Of a stretch of DNA of 64,000 bases, positions 10,161 through 21,887 are shown in pieces (the first letter of the stretch is position 1; every line of letters starts with the position of its first letter). Under the pieces are notes generated by a model. It was given only the letters and a program-made list of their open reading frames with translations. It had not been told where the DNA came from and searched no databases. The position numbers and the translations under genes are program-made. This stretch comes from Hermatobates lingyangjiaoensis (Eukaryota; Arthropoda; Insecta; Hemiptera; Hermatobatidae), in assembly GCA_026182355.1 (NCBI GenBank), contig JAPFBL010000166.1:806001-870000 (forward strand), given 5' to 3'.

Positions 10161-11052
10161 TATGCTAAGTTACAATCTGAACAAGAGGCGTAATAATATA
10201 ATAGAAGAATATGCTCAAAAGTACCGGAATACAAGAGAACAGTTAACGCAAGAATATTGTAATGAAATGAGAAGAAATGAATAAGAGCTGAGAAATGAGA
10301 GAGCTCTTAGATGCAAAAGGAATTTTAGTGCTAAATCAATCAAGACAATTCGATGATTCTTTACAAGAGTTACACACAATTGTGGGGTTATAGAAATGAA
10401 ATGTTACCAATGTTCTTATTCGTATTATGGAATACGATCCAATTATTATTGGAACACAATAGAATTACAAATTAGGGGTTCGCCTTATACTCATTTCTTA
10501 TTTATAATACAAGATAATCCTGGTGCATGGAAAGAAATTGGTTAAGTTGTATTTACAGAACTGCTCGTTCTAAACAACGAAAACACTTTTCGACTCCATA
10601 ATTTAGTCGAAAACTATCATGATCGGACCGTCTGGAGCTGCGAAGCCATAGTCGCTCTGCATGTTTAATGACAACTAGCGTGAGAACTACACTAAAGGTT
10701 TCATAACTAAACAATGACGGGCAACAATGTTATCCGCTTTATCAGCGGTATCAATCAAAACTGATTAATGCCAATCAAACTGTTGTTTCATACTATAACT
10801 GGATTCTACAGATATATGTAACACATATTAATGTTGAGTGGTGAAAGATGGAAAAAAAATCAGTGAAATCTTTGTATTTGTTTTATTTTAAAGAAATGAT
10901 CACACTCGTGTCAATGTGGTAGAGTACCAAATACCTGATAATAATCGCTACAAAACTATGCAGTTTTTTTATTCTTTTTTATTGAATTCGGATCATACTA
11001 AGTTTATATATATATATAAATGATCAAACCACAATAAGAAATGGGAAAACAA

Positions 11053-11095
11053 GACTAAGATCTTTCAACCGTAACAAGCGGTCTTCGTCAGAGTC
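11053..11095 (-). ncRNA. Hammerhead ribozyme candidate, family D, intact
   Basis: Stem I GACT with AGTC; core CTGACGA; AG; stem II ACCG, loop CTTGTTA, CGGT; T; GAA; palindrome AGATCT; cleavage base T. All core bases fit. Because AGATCT is self-complementary, two molecules can pair there to form the classical dimeric hammerhead fold. Confidence 0.75.
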
Positions 11096-11132
11096 AAAAA
11101 CCCAACTGAAAACCCAACTCAGTTGGGTTTTT

Positions 11133-11175
11133 GACTCTGACAAAGACCGCTTGTTACGGTTGAAAGATCTTAGTC
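11133..11175 (+). ncRNA. Hammerhead-like motif, family D, core mutated
   Basis: Same as its mirror copy except that the core reads CTGACAA, losing the essential G. It is predicted inactive while the opposite arm is intact. Confidence 0.7.
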
Positions 11176-11259
11176 TTGTTTTCCCATTCCTTATTGTGGT
11201 TTGATCATTGATTGTTGTTTCACGTGTTTATGTGAAATCTTTATGTATATATATGTGTG

Positions 11260-11563
11260 TGTGAGATTAAATTTTCTGCCCACTTTTGTCTTAATTAGTT
11301 TTCTGGATTTCTTTTCCAAATCTCGAAGTCTTACTTTCATTTCTTTAGGAACTAGGTGTAATAACTCACCATATGTTTTGTTGTCCATTTTTTTATTTTT
11401 ACCGAAAATGGACAACAAAACATATGGTGAGTTATTACACCTAGTTCCTAAAGAAATGAAAGTAAGACTTCGAGATTTGGAAAAGAAATCCAGAAAACTA
11501 ATTAAGACAAAAGAGGGCATAAAATTTAATCTCACATGTATAAATGAAGGACTGTTCCCCAAA
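11260..11563. pseudogene. Divergent pair of PLE-like ORF starts
   Basis: Arms 11260-11391 (minus) and 11405-11536 (plus) are nearly identical reverse complements. On the plus strand ATG at 11408 starts MDNKTYGELLHLVPKEM, then RLRDLEKKSRKLIKTK, then IKFNLTCINEGLFPKY, where the frame enters a (TA)n tract at 11563. The minus arm encodes the same start. The pattern LP.....RLRDLEKK....FN..C..E.L.PKY recurs at 26270-26433, 40245-40442 and 62265-62860. I read it as the N-terminus of a Penelope-like ORF truncated at a TA tract. No ribozyme core was seen in the very short centre. Confidence 0.55.
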
Positions 11564-11644
11564 TATATATATATATATATAACATAAACAAAAGTCTATC
11601 CAGCAGGACAGATTACACTTAGCAGGATGGAATACTTATTTTAG

Positions 11645-11790
11645 TATATATATAACTTTAAATTACACAAAGCACGACACGGAAAAAAAAAACAAAACAC
11701 TTACAGAATTCTATATTTCGTACCGTTGTTCGTCATCAGGAGTAGATTAGAAGAGATCTCTTTCACTTCGTCCTCTCTTTGTGGAGTCAA
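11645..11790 (-). repeat. Family F element (ATAT)
   Basis: It begins at a TA tract with AACTTTAAATTACACAAAGC and GACAC, the same start as the copy at 19096. It holds a ribozyme motif at 11706-11753 and then joins a partial family D hairpin. Confidence 0.6.
11706..11753 (-). ncRNA. Hammerhead ribozyme candidate, family F
   Basis: On the minus strand: CTC; core CTGATGA; C; stem II GAAC, AAC, GGTAC (one change from GTTC); GAA; palindrome ATAT; cleavage base A; GAATTCTG. The core is intact and stem II slightly damaged. Confidence 0.6.
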
Positions 11791-11940
11791 AAACCCAACT
11801 GAAAACCCAACTCAGTTGGGTTTTTGACTCTGACGAAGACCGCTTGTTACGTTTGAAAGATCTTAGTCTTTTTTTCCTATTTTATATTGCGGTTTGATCA
11901 TTGATTATTTTACGTGTTTATGTGAAATCTTGTTATAAAT
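11783..11940 (+). repeat. Family D element, left arm truncated
   Basis: A remnant of the left arm (GAGTCAAAAACCCAACTG) is followed by a full right arm with ribozyme and the terminus ACGTGTTTATGTGAAATCTTG before TA-rich DNA at 11938. Confidence 0.65.
11826..11868 (+). ncRNA. Hammerhead ribozyme candidate, family D
   Basis: GACT with AGTC; core CTGACGA; stem II ACCG against CGTT (one mismatch); GAA; AGATCT; T. The core is intact. Confidence 0.65.
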
Positions 11941-11944
11941 ATAT

Positions 11945-14340
11945 ATATCGTAAAGGATCAATGGGTATCGAATCATAAATGAGACTCTTATTACTACTAG
12001 AATAACACAAAACACATAAACCCAGCCTATAAGTGTTTGTTTATATAATCCATTATTTTTAAAATAAAATATTGACGAATTCTATAAAAGAATATTGTAC
12101 CAATAGTACAATAAAATGGATACATATCTAATGTATTTTCTCAGAATCAAAGGAAGATAAATATGAAATGGAAACAGAGAGATAAAATATACTTTAATAT
12201 CTCAAACAATAAAGGAATATATATTTGAATAGTGAATGAAATGTATGGAGTAATAATGAAAGAATTTAGAGTGGCGAGCGCTCTTCAGTGATACCTCCTT
12301 GAGAGCTTTCTTTTTGTTTGGGAAACACTAAAGGCTTGATACTTCCATTTGTTGTCTTTTGTTATTGCAACCCACAGCTCTTTGAACGGAAAGCTTCACC
12401 TGTCTTGGTAACCACTTCTTCCCGGTAATGTTCCATTATTTGTTGTTGTAATCTACATGACTCACAAAGGACATTTACATATGTAAATGTAATTATATTG
12501 TAAATCATTACAGTACCATTTACATTGTTCTGTTTTATTATTCTACAAATTTAAGATGATGATAGTTATTTAATAACAGATATTATGGTAATAATTTTGT
12601 TTTTTTAGTTGAAGAATATTAAAGAACAGGTACATAGATGAATAACGCATACTCAAAAGGAGGTAGTAAATTAATATTTTTTTAAAGGATGATCCAACCA
12701 TGGTATGCAAAAGATTTCGATAAAACTTTAATTGGCTTTAACTGAGCATGGTTAAAATGAATTTTATCTTGATAGGTTATGCTTGGAATGATGTTTATTT
12801 CAGATACGAAGTGCGTTATTTGTGATATGAATGAATATAGAAAATGTGCCAAAGAGTAAATTCAAATATAATCAAAAATTACTTTTAGTTAAACCTCAGA
12901 ATTTGTATCAAGTGTTTACTAGTGGTTCCCTGGTACTGCTGGAAAGAACTGTTTTATTAAATTTTATCCAACTGAGAACGGACTGCAACTGTGCAATTTC
13001 TTAAAGGGATGTACGCAATGCTTTTCATATTAATTATATAAGAACTTGTTTATTGGTATATACTTGTAAAAAGTTAAATATTTCCTTTTTAACTAGGAAA
13101 AACATATTTTTTTAACTAAAATAAAACATATAACCTGTGAATGCAAAGCAATTGTCCATGATTTGCATCATATCCTGTTCAAATGCCCCATGCAGTCAGA
13201 GAAGGATGTATTTACATAAATAAAGTGGTCATATTAATTATACAAAGTAAAAAGCGCCCAGATACAGTAAAATCTGCGGACTCCTCGATAATGAAACAAT
13301 AGATTTATTAATTTTGCATATTCAACAAAAATCGAAAAACTATAAATATTGGACATTTTTCTTAAACTGGGTTCAATAAACAGAATTCAAATTTTGAAAA
13401 TGATATTTCTTTTGGGTTTTTTGTATGCTTACAATTTTATTTTATATTTTTTTATTTTTTGTTTTCTATGTATTTAAATATATATGTTGAAATACTCGTA
13501 ATAGTTTGAAATTGATATTTATGCTTGTAATTTGTTTAAGGAAACAGGTGAAGAATGAACTCAATGATTTAGGTGACACATCCCTCCCCCGCTCTTTCTA
13601 AAATAAAAAAAACAGGTCGAATTGTGTAAATTTCAATTGGATGAACAAGATGGTTTGGATGTTGTGCTAACTAAACGGAAGATATAAAGAAGGAAAAGTT
13701 TTTGATTGGACTACTTTTAAACTTTGATTAAGGAACGCTTAATGAACTTCAAACTGAAATGCTACACTTTGAGGCTTAATAACTTGAATCTAAACTAGGC
13801 AATTTAAATAGATGTGCCTAGTATACATACAAACAAGTGAATTCGAAAACATGCGGTTTGAGAGGAGGATTTCTTGGAATGAATATGTATGAGTGAGGCC
13901 TGGGTTTTCATTACACCAGTAGATATCCACCTTCCCTTCCAACTGATATTAGAGCCTTCTGCTTGAATCAAAACAAATGTACCAACTAAATTAAATTCAC
14001 TTCCAAATTTAAATATAATTAATCATTTTAGGTGAATCAATATTTGTAAAATAATACCTTTGTGTAATGACATTGTTATGTTTTTATAAGCTGTAACAAG
14101 AACAAAGGGCTACTCAATTTTTTCTCTAGTGCATTGTTCATCTCATGAGAAACAAAACAAAAAAAAATTCTTCTGGACGTTAAAGCTACGCTTGAGAGCT
14201 AAAATAGAGAAGTTGTAGAAAATGACAGAGCTGCTCGAAAAGCAAGGGAATTGCGAAAAATGCCTTTTTCGTTTTGAACTTACGAATGATTCTGCTAATC
14301 CTTGTGGATCTATCTACAGCAGTTGATCTTATTACAGATG
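11945..14340. other. AT-rich stretch with nothing recognised
   Basis: No repeat shared with the rest of the window and no coding signature was seen. Confidence 0.45.
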
Positions 14341-14341
14341 C

Positions 14342-14812
14342 TCTAATCTACATGTACGATGTCAGGTACTCGTTAAAGTGAAAGGTCCGGAGTTCATTAA
14401 CTACTCTAGCCGTCGATTTATTCACGCGGGAGGTGGATAAATCTGAGTACGTCGTCACTCGGAGAAGGACGTTAAGCCGTCGGTCCCGAGTCTGCACGAT
14501 GTCAGGTAATCGTTAAAGATATCACTCGAAATGCACTTGAGTCAGGCAAAATTTAGGCAAAATTTAGGACTCTTAATGTTCCCACGCGGGAGGTGGATAA
14601 ATCTGAGTACGTCGTCACTCGGAGAAGGACGTTAAGCCGTCGGTCCCGAGTCTGTACGATGTCAGGTAATCGTTAAAGATACCACTCGAAATGCCCTTGA
14701 GTCAGGCAAAATTTAGGACTCTTAATGTAGAATCTGTAGGATCACCAATCAAACAAAAAAGCTGGTAAACGGCTGACGTTATCAACCGCTAGAGGATCAG
14801 TTAAACAATAAA
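14342..14812 (+). mobile_element. tRNA-derived SINE with internal duplication, tail type 1
   Basis: A damaged head (GGTCCGGAGTTCATTAACTA in the B-box place) leads into the body. The block CACGCGGGAGGTGGATAAAT starts at 14423 and again at 14583, so a 160-base unit is duplicated in tandem. The second copy differs by few bases. The tail GCTGACGTTATCAACCGC and ACAATAAAA matches the copy at 3630-3920. Confidence 0.75.
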
Positions 14813-14814
14813 AA

Positions 14815-16200
14815 AAAAACGAAAAGAAATGTAAGACTCCCGATGTACCAACCCTATAATGGGTCTGATGCATAACTACAATTGGGGCTAAATATGCTCT
14901 ACTTGAATCTTTTAGTTTTGTGCGCGGGATACCAAGAAGTATAAACGTTTTGTCACCTTAATGTTTTCTATTAAAGTAAGTTTTTTTAAATCACTTGGTT
15001 TTCGTATTTGTTAACTTGATATGTTTAGTTTTCTTGAATTGATTTCTTTATAGTGGTTACGTTTAGGAAAGATTAAGAAGTTTAAGAAGTGGTTACGTTT
15101 ACTTTTTAAGATTTGTTACGTTTATAAGGATGCATCTGAATTACATATTTTGGGCTTCATTTCATAAAGTGGCAAAAAAGGACGGTATTATTTTTCAGCG
15201 TGCCCAGAACTAGACTTTACGACTTATTATATATTGCAGTAAATTTGTATTATTTGTATTGCAATAGGTTTCAAATTTTTATTAATTACAAAAATTGGTT
15301 TCACAGTACTGAAAAGGCACTAAATTATGATATCAGAACCAAGCAGACAATATAAAATATATTTCCAATATTCGCTCAACGACGGAACTGACTAGCAAGT
15401 GCTATTTATGAAACAATAGGAAGACAAAGGGTTCTAATTTTTAGTTCATGAAATTTGAAACTAAAATTAATCTCTCAAATCCTTCACTGTTCCCACTTTC
15501 TACAAAACAAACCATTTTTTTATATTTAAAGACCTTCAATGTCCTCTATGAGCTACAGCTCTTAATAAATTCTAAAATAAAGATAGAAGAATATCAACGA
15601 AAATGAAAGGCCTGAAGCTAGTTGTTAAGTATCGTACTATTAAGTTAAGTTACATGCTATTCCTCGTTCATGCCTTGTCATGGCTGAGCAAAAATAATAA
15701 TAATTTAATTAGTTTCGTTTTGTTTAAAATATTTTATACGTGTTGGTATATTAATCTATTTAAAAAAAAAATATTCCATACATTGATTTATGAAATAAAT
15801 GAATGATTTTTATATATTAAACATTTTATTGCATAGTTTGTAATTTCTCTATTGTACAATACTTAATCCCAATTTCAAGTGAATCAGAATTTTTTGGCAT
15901 ACATTTTTAAATAATAACAAATATAGTTCATGTTAATAATAAACTCTGTGTATTTTTATGGTTATACCAAAGTTAAATCCATTCATGAATCCTCTCATGT
16001 GATTCATTTATTCATTAATTTAAGATAAAAAAAGAATGTTGAATATTGACCGTTAATTTACTTACAGTTCCTGATTGTTCTTTTAGATTGAAGTGAAATC
16101 TTATGAAATATCAGGTCTTAAAGTAACAAAAATTAATATAAAATGCTCTGAAAGAATGCATGTATCACTCATAGGTGAATTTGGATAAAACTGTCGTAAT
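14815..16200. other. AT-rich stretch with nothing recognised
   Basis: A short local repeat of GGTTACGTTTA occurs at 15056-15125. Otherwise nothing was identified. Confidence 0.45.
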
Positions 16201-16721
16201 TTACACTTCTACAGTAAAGAAGTGTAAAGAAGTGTTAAGATTTTGAGAGCTGAAATGATGATGATGATTATTATTATTATTTGAGAGTGACTGAAGCACT
16301 GCGCCTTAAAAACTGTTGTACTTACCCCCTTCTGTACTAAAGTACCCCAGCAGTTATCTTCAACGCCTCCAAGAAGCTCAGCACCTTTGCTGGGTCTAGA
16401 AGTAAAAGTTTTTCTATGGTTTTGTTGAGTGTCCCGAAGCACCTACCTCCTTACAGCAAAGTTGAATGACAGTCAGTCAGTAGTGTTTCTTCTTCAAACA
16501 ACGGTGTTTCTTCCTCTTCTTTGCGGAATCTGCTCAAACCATCGTTGACAATGGCTATTCAGGTTCTCTACATTTCGAGAGAAAGTGATTTCCATTCTCC
16601 TTCTTCAGGTCCTTCTGTGTTCTTGTGGGAGGTTAGCTCCCGATGATAGCTGAAATGACTTTACAGCGAAAAATAAAATTAGGAAAGAGTAATATCTGTA
16701 GTTGTTTTCAGATTTTCTCGT

Positions 16722-17032
16722 ACGTTAGGTTAGGTTAAGTTAGCACTCTCACAGTGGAACATACATAAGCCGAATATTGGTCCTTTGTGATAATACACAA
16801 AGAAGATTGATTCTACTTTGTGTATTAGTGTATTTAAGTAGAGATCTTTAAATAATACCTTGCATCGTACAGACTAAGGACCAACGGTTTAACTTCCTCT
16901 CCGAGGGAGGATGTGGTCAGATTTTTTCCCCTCCCCCGTGTATGAATCGATGGCCAGAGTGGGTATTGAACATCGGACCTACCAGTTCAGAAGTGAGCAC
17001 ATTGAGACTGATCTAACCTGGCCCTCTTCTCA
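16722..17032 (-). mobile_element. tRNA-derived SINE, tail type 2
   Basis: On the minus strand the head at about 17030 (GCCAGGTTAGATCAGTCTC) and degenerate B-box GTTCAATACCC lead to the body. The tail reads GGACCAATATTCGGC and GTATGTTCCACTGTGAGAG instead of the type 1 tail. The same tail is in the copies at 26623 and 44300. Confidence 0.7.
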
Positions 17033-17654
17033 TACGTGATTTATTTTCAAAATGTTAAAGTATGATTATTTTATTACATCGTGTTCTTGATGTTCATTGC
17101 TTAAAACTTTTTGGATTTAGATGTAGACACGTTCTAATATGTGAGGTTCATGAAAATGTTCTTAACGTTGGTTGTTTTGTTTTAGTAGTTTTTACCAGAG
17201 TATGCATCCCGGAAAATTAATAGAAAACTGTGGCAAACATATAAATCTTTTTCATATCATCATTACGAAACCCGCTCTATGATACCAAAACGAAACAGTG
17301 GTGCATCTACAAAGTAAATTATGTCGATCTATCTCCAAAACATTGAACGGGTTCGATAACATTGAAGAAGATAGACGCAGCGCTTCAACTTTGTTATATT
17401 AGACAATTCTGAATTCATGGTCTTTGTTCCACCATTATAGCTGGAAATCTTCAATGATGCCTAAAAAGGATGTAGCCAAGTGACCATTTATTAGAATCAG
17501 TTATTCTCTTATTCTCATATTAGGTACAGTGTTTTTCTCCTAAATTTTTTCTCCATTATTTCAAAAAGACTAATGAGCATACCGTTGTTCATTTTCAAAA
17601 ACCTGGCACATTTAATTGAATATACAATCGACTTGCTTATAAACTCGTCCAAAC

Positions 17655-17760
17655 GAGATCTTTTTTCCTGAAGACGGATTGTCCGAAAATTTGAGTTTGC
17701 AAGCGTGTGTCTTTACTCTGTGTGTTATTCGTCTTCAATTTTGAACTCATGTTTAAATAC
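17655..17760 (+). repeat. Family B element, right half
   Basis: Ribozyme motif, then GAGTTTGCAAGCGTGTGTC and TTTGAACTCATG, the family B order. The GTCCAGTTTGGATCGT block is missing. Confidence 0.55.
17663..17695 (+). ncRNA. Hammerhead ribozyme candidate, family B
   Basis: Core CTGAAGA; C; stem II GGA, loop TTG, TCC; GAA; AATT; T; GAG pairing with TTC/CTC-like bases upstream, one of them wobble. The core is intact. Confidence 0.6.
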
Positions 17761-17855
17761 TATGGTATATATTCATCAAGTTGTTCTATTCTTGACCACT
17801 TTATTCATACGTTTTGAGATATTTGAGGGTTTTTGGTCTAAATATTAACTGTTTT

Positions 17856-17893
17856 GCCAACGTTTCGACATTTATTAATGTCTTCATGAGAAC
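17856..17893 (-). ncRNA. Hammerhead-like motif, family C, core mutated
   Basis: On the minus strand: CATGAAGA where CTGAAGA is expected; stem II GACATT, loop AATA, AATGTC; GAA; ACGT; T; GGC. The stem is excellent but the start of the core is damaged. Confidence 0.6.
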
Positions 17894-18164
17894 TAAAACA
17901 TTGAAACATTCAGCACTATTATTACAATTAATTGGTCTCTTGTTTGCTATTATGTACACTAATGATAAAATGTAGATTTAATATTTACGTATGATTATGT
18001 CTTACAATGTTTATATCTACATAAATTTGCTTAAATTTGTAGTTATATGCAATGTAAGACATAATTATACGTAAATAAATAAATCTACATTTTATCATTA
18101 GTGTACATAATGGCAAACAATAGACCAATTAATTGTAATAATAATGATGAATATATCAATATTT

Positions 18165-18204
18165 TAGCCCTGAAGAATACATAAATATATGTCGAAACAT
18201 TGGC
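18165..18204 (+). ncRNA. Hammerhead candidate, family C, palindrome broken
   Basis: Stem I GCC with GGC; core CTGAAGA; stem II ACAT with ATGT; GAA; ACAT instead of ACGT; cleavage base T. Confidence 0.6.
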
Positions 18205-18526
18205 AAAGATGTTTCTTTAATATTTAGACCCAGAACCCTCAAAAACCTTAAAACATATACTATATGTTTATTGAAAATGATCCTAGTTTCTGCATTCACG
18301 ACCTTTTTATTATTACATTCTAGCCACCTGGCAATTTTGCTTATTGTAGTAGGCAAACTATATCTATATATTTATATTTACACTAACGTATTGTCCATAA
18401 CAATCTTTTCACGATATTATTATATTTCAAATTATTATGGTTGCTTATGAAAAAAACTATAACATTGAAAAAAAAAATCAGTCATCATAGAAAAAATTAT
18501 CTGTAGCTAGAACCTAAATATCAATG

Positions 18527-18662
18527 ATCAAACCACAGTCAGTTGGGTTTTTGACTCTGACGAAGACCTCTTGTTACGGTTGAAAGATCTTAGTCTTCTT
18601 TTCCCATTTCTTATTGTGGTTTGATCATTGATTGTTATTTCACGTGTTTATGTGAAATCTTT
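18527..18662 (+). repeat. Family D element, left arm mostly deleted
   Basis: A stub of the left arm (ATGATCAAACCACAGTCAG) is followed by the full right arm and the terminus TTTCACGTGTTTATGTGAAA, then a (TA)n tract at 18662-18684 shared with the next element. Confidence 0.7.
18553..18595 (+). ncRNA. Hammerhead ribozyme candidate, family D
   Basis: GACT with AGTC; core CTGACGA; stem II ACCT against CGGT (one mismatch); GAA; AGATCT; T. Confidence 0.65.
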
Positions 18663-18736
18663 ATATATATATATATATATATATTCAATGTTTAGTTATT
18701 GAGGGCTAGGTCAAGTAAAAGAAAATATACTCCTTT

Positions 18737-18780
18737 CTAGGCCGACGTTTCGATGTATTTGTACATCATCTTCAGGGCTA
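18737..18780 (-). ncRNA. Hammerhead ribozyme candidate, family C, intact
   Basis: Stem I GCC with GGC, then an internal loop and TTT against AGA; core CTGAAGA; T; stem II GATGTA, loop CAAA, TACATC; GAA; palindrome ACGT; cleavage base C. C is the usual best cleavage base. Confidence 0.75.
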
Positions 18781-18965
18781 AAATTAGAGTAAGATTATAA
18801 TACATTTATCAAAACAATCTACAACTCACATAGAGAACTAACACACATTTTTATAAGACCAACAGATACATACAAAAGGTAATTTTATAATCAGAGTTGT
18901 TGAGTACACATCTAAGATGTATGTATAGAGAAGACTATAAATGTATTATAGTCTTACTCTAATTT

Positions 18966-19009
18966 TAGCCCTGAAGATGATGTACGAATACATCGAAACG
19001 TCGGCCTAG
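18966..19009 (+). ncRNA. Hammerhead ribozyme candidate, family C, intact
   Basis: Same as the mirror copy, with stem II loop CGAA instead of CAAA. A six-pair stem II, GCC/GGC stem I, ACGT stem III and C cleavage base make this one of the strongest candidates in the window. Confidence 0.75.
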
Positions 19010-19095
19010 AAAGGAGTTTATTTTCTTTTACTTGACCTAGCCCTCAATAACTAAACATTGAATGGAATAGAAGAGGTCAATAACAATTTTTGAGT

Positions 19096-19330
19096 TTATA
19101 TATATATATAACTTTAAATTACACAAAGCACGACACAGAAAAGAGAATACAAAGAAAACTTACAGAATTCAATATTTCGAACTGTTGTTCGTCATCAGGA
19201 GAGTAGACTAGTAGAGAGGACGAAGTGAGAGAGATCTCCCCACGTCGAAGAACGGAGCGCGAATGAAGAAATAAAGAGTCAACCGAAGAGAGCAGCACTA
19301 GCGTAAAAAAGGAGCTAGGCACTAAACGTC
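19096..19330 (-). repeat. Family F element
   Basis: It starts at a (TA)n tract with AACTTTAAATTACACAAAGC, as does 11645. It contains the ribozyme motif at 19165-19203 and a more GC-rich inner part (GTCGAAGAACGGAGCGCG). The frame open on the minus strand has no recognised product. Confidence 0.6.
19165..19203 (-). ncRNA. Hammerhead ribozyme candidate, family F, intact
   Basis: On the minus strand: CTC; core CTGATGA; C; stem II GAAC, loop AACA, GTTC; GAA; palindrome ATAT; cleavage base T; GAATTCTG. Stem I is only two firm pairs next to the core. Confidence 0.65.
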
Positions 19331-19399
19331 GGAGAACGGAGAAAGCAAAAACAAAAGATAAAATTATAAAATTAAAAATTATAAATTAAAAATTATAAA

Positions 19400-20020
19400 A
19401 AAGGAAATAATAAAAAAGAAAAAAAAAATAAATAAATAAAATAAAAAATATATATATAATAAAAAAAGGAAAAAAAATAATAAAATTTTTTGTAGTTAAA
19501 GTTAAAAATGGAAAAAAAAAAAAGTTAACCTTCATTTAAACCGGGATTATCCCCCAATAACCATAGGGGCCCCTAGACCCAAGAAACAGGTATCTTATAT
19601 TAATGATTTAACAAAAAACATTAAAAGGGTTATCTTTGAGGATAGCCAGGAACTTTTTGACCACCGAATCATGGTTGTTCAAACCCATTAGCTTGGAAAT
19701 CATACCAAAGAATGCCCAATTGCTAATTAGGGTAACCAATTCCTATAAGGAGTGTTTCCAAAATTTTTAAAAAAAGGTAATTAACTAAAGGGCCCATTTT
19801 CCAACCGCACCACCAAATCCCAGGACTTCAAACTGTAAAACTTTTTCCTAAATTGGGATTTTGGGCAGGCGGGGGGTTTTCGGGGGGAATGGGGGAAAAG
19901 GGAAAAGGAAAATTCCTTGATATATTCCCATCCATGGCCCCGGAAAAATATTCAAAGGGGAGAACTTTGGGTTCAGGGCAGTCCTAGGAAATTTTATTAT
20001 TGTATATTTAAGTTTATTAA
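19400..20020. other. Apparently low-quality sequence
   Basis: Base doublings and long homopolymers (GGGGCCCC, GGGGGG, repeated AAA and TTT) appear suddenly and no repeat of the window aligns cleanly. The texture is the same as 28670-31530, where known repeats can be seen with extra bases inside runs. Confidence 0.5.
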
Positions 20021-21885
20021 ACAAACCTGGGAGGTAGCCCGTAAACGAAAAAATTTCTCCCTAAGTTTGTCATATGAACTGTGTTAATAGAGTTTCAAAC
20101 TGCAAATACGGTTATGCGAAAGAGGAACAGGTAGGATTTTTTGTGTTGGGAGGGTACAACATTAAGTGTAGTATTGTTGGCATTGGTAGGTTTTGTGTTT
20201 TATGAGTGGTGAATCTGCCGCCTTAGGGACACTACTACATCTAAATTTAAAGTATAGAAAGGAGTTAAAATTTTGAGTTTATAAAAATTTTAAGGCTTAA
20301 AAAAGTTTCCAGAGAATCTTTGCCATAGCCATACAAAAATATTCATCTGAACCGGTGTAGGCAAAGGGTTGGAGGGCTGAAACGTTATTATATAATATTA
20401 TAATTTTATATTATATATATATATATATATACTATTTTTTGGTTGACATTTTCAGAAGATTATTGAAAATTTTTAGTGTGATTAGAAAAGCTATTTCTCT
20501 TATGTTTCTGTTTTACTAGGTATAATACAATATGATACCTTGTTTACCTTTTGATATTCCGTTTTCCAGAAGAGCATACATTCTGTGTCATTGATTTATC
20601 ATCCTTCTATTAAAACGGTCAATTTAAATTTTAATACGATTTGTGTATCAAAGCACAATTATCATTTTTGAAGTATTCAAATTATTTTAAATATTTATGA
20701 ACAGAAGCAGACTGGAATAATAAAATTTAATTATTTGGTTTAGTTATTTGTATGGTTTTTCTTTGGTAGGTCAATTTTAAACGAAAGACTTTTAATTCGT
20801 TTCGTTATTATTGATTGATGAAATTTTAATTGTAAAGTTACTTACAACAATGCCTAGAAATATAATTTTTTAAAATTCCTTCTCTGTTTTTTGAGGGAAT
20901 AAGAATATACCTTAAATTAATTTTTGAATAAATTAAATCATTTATATTTAACAGTTTAATTCTAGCAACTTCAAATGTTATTAATATTTGGTTCAAATGG
21001 TGTGACATTCATCATTCTCATTTATAATATTAATAATTCTTATTTTACATTTTTTGTTATAATACATTTTCCAGCCATTGTTATTTTATATATAACGAAC
21101 ATGAATCCAAATTGTATTAGGTCAGCTTCCAAATTGAAATCAAACTCTTGGCTTTTCAAATTTATTTAAAATCTTTTCTATAGTCCTACAAAATACAAGG
21201 TAATAAGAAATAGTTAAAAAATCATCTAATAGTCATATTTCAAGCATACATTTGGATAATAAATAAACAGAATTGAATTGTAAACAAGTACTTAAGCATG
21301 CAGAACTTTAAATTTTTGAAAATGATATTTCGAAAATTTTTGAAAAGGATTTGAAAATGTAAATTATTTGTTATATATTAAAAACAGTAAGGTGCAATTA
21401 TTGATTTTATATTTTACTGATGGTTACAAGTTTTAATACAAGCAATAAAGAAGTAACCAAAAAACAAGTTGAAGAAAAAATCGTGCCAAAATAATTCAAT
21501 TAAACTTTTTTGGTCTAGACATTTAAGATACCAAGCAGCACATTCAAGTGTTGTAAACATTAATCAAGAATTTCAAAGCAAGAAATATTTCAAATTCCCC
21601 TATGTTAAGGTATTATCGTAAAAAGTTAATAGAATTTTTATGAGTTTGGTTAATTTTATTAATTTCATATGATATTAATTTATCGTATTAGGACGAAATT
21701 CAAATGAATTTTGTTTCATAACAAACAAAAAGCAAAGCCATTATATTTTAATTTATCTATATATATATAGAATTTGTTTGTTTGTTCACTCACTTTCTGT
21801 AGAGATAGAGACCTGAAATTATGATAACCTTCTGTTGTGATTAGCTTTGTTGTAATTGTATTACATGATAAAAAATTGTATTGGA
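20020..21885. other. AT-rich stretch with a (TA)n tract
   Basis: A (TA)n tract lies at 20409-20431. Nothing else was recognised; the frame at 20975-21169 is Asn/Ile/Phe-rich and not supported. Confidence 0.4.
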
Positions 21886-21887
21886 AG

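Larger units (their letters stand above)
11021..11240. repeat. Family D hairpin with two ribozyme motifs
   Basis: Arms 11021-11107 and 11121-11207 are complementary over 87 bases around a 13-base centre. The left end abuts (TA)n at about 11005-11018. The right side continues to the full family D terminus, TTTCACGTG, TTTA, TGTGAAATC (11219-11240), itself a small hairpin, and then TA-rich DNA. The ribozymes diverge from the centre. Confidence 0.8.
17820..18250. repeat. Family C inverted repeat, about 430 bases
   Basis: Left (17820-18000) and right (18058-18250) arms are imperfect reverse complements, for example AATTAATTGGTCTCTTGTTT against the complement at about 18111-18131. Each arm carries a ribozyme motif near the outer third. 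Arms have diverged at several percent of positions, so this hairpin is older than the one at 18683-19063. Confidence 0.65.
18683..19063. repeat. Family C hairpin, well preserved
   Basis: Arms of about 130 bases (18683-18811 and 18935-19063) are nearly perfect complements from ATTCAATG at the left to CATTGAAT at the right. Both hold an intact ribozyme motif. The left end starts directly at the (TA)n tract. Confidence 0.8.

Noticed and set aside
16255..16282. GATGATGATGATTATTATTATTATT run as a coding or regulatory signal
   Set aside because: A simple trinucleotide microsatellite; the minus frame across it reads as Ile runs.
16724..16741. TTAGGTTAGGTTAAG, resembling an arthropod-type telomere repeat
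   Set aside because: Only two and a half units, and it lies at the end of the SINE tail, matching GGTTAAGTTGCAG in the 44.3 kb SINE copy.
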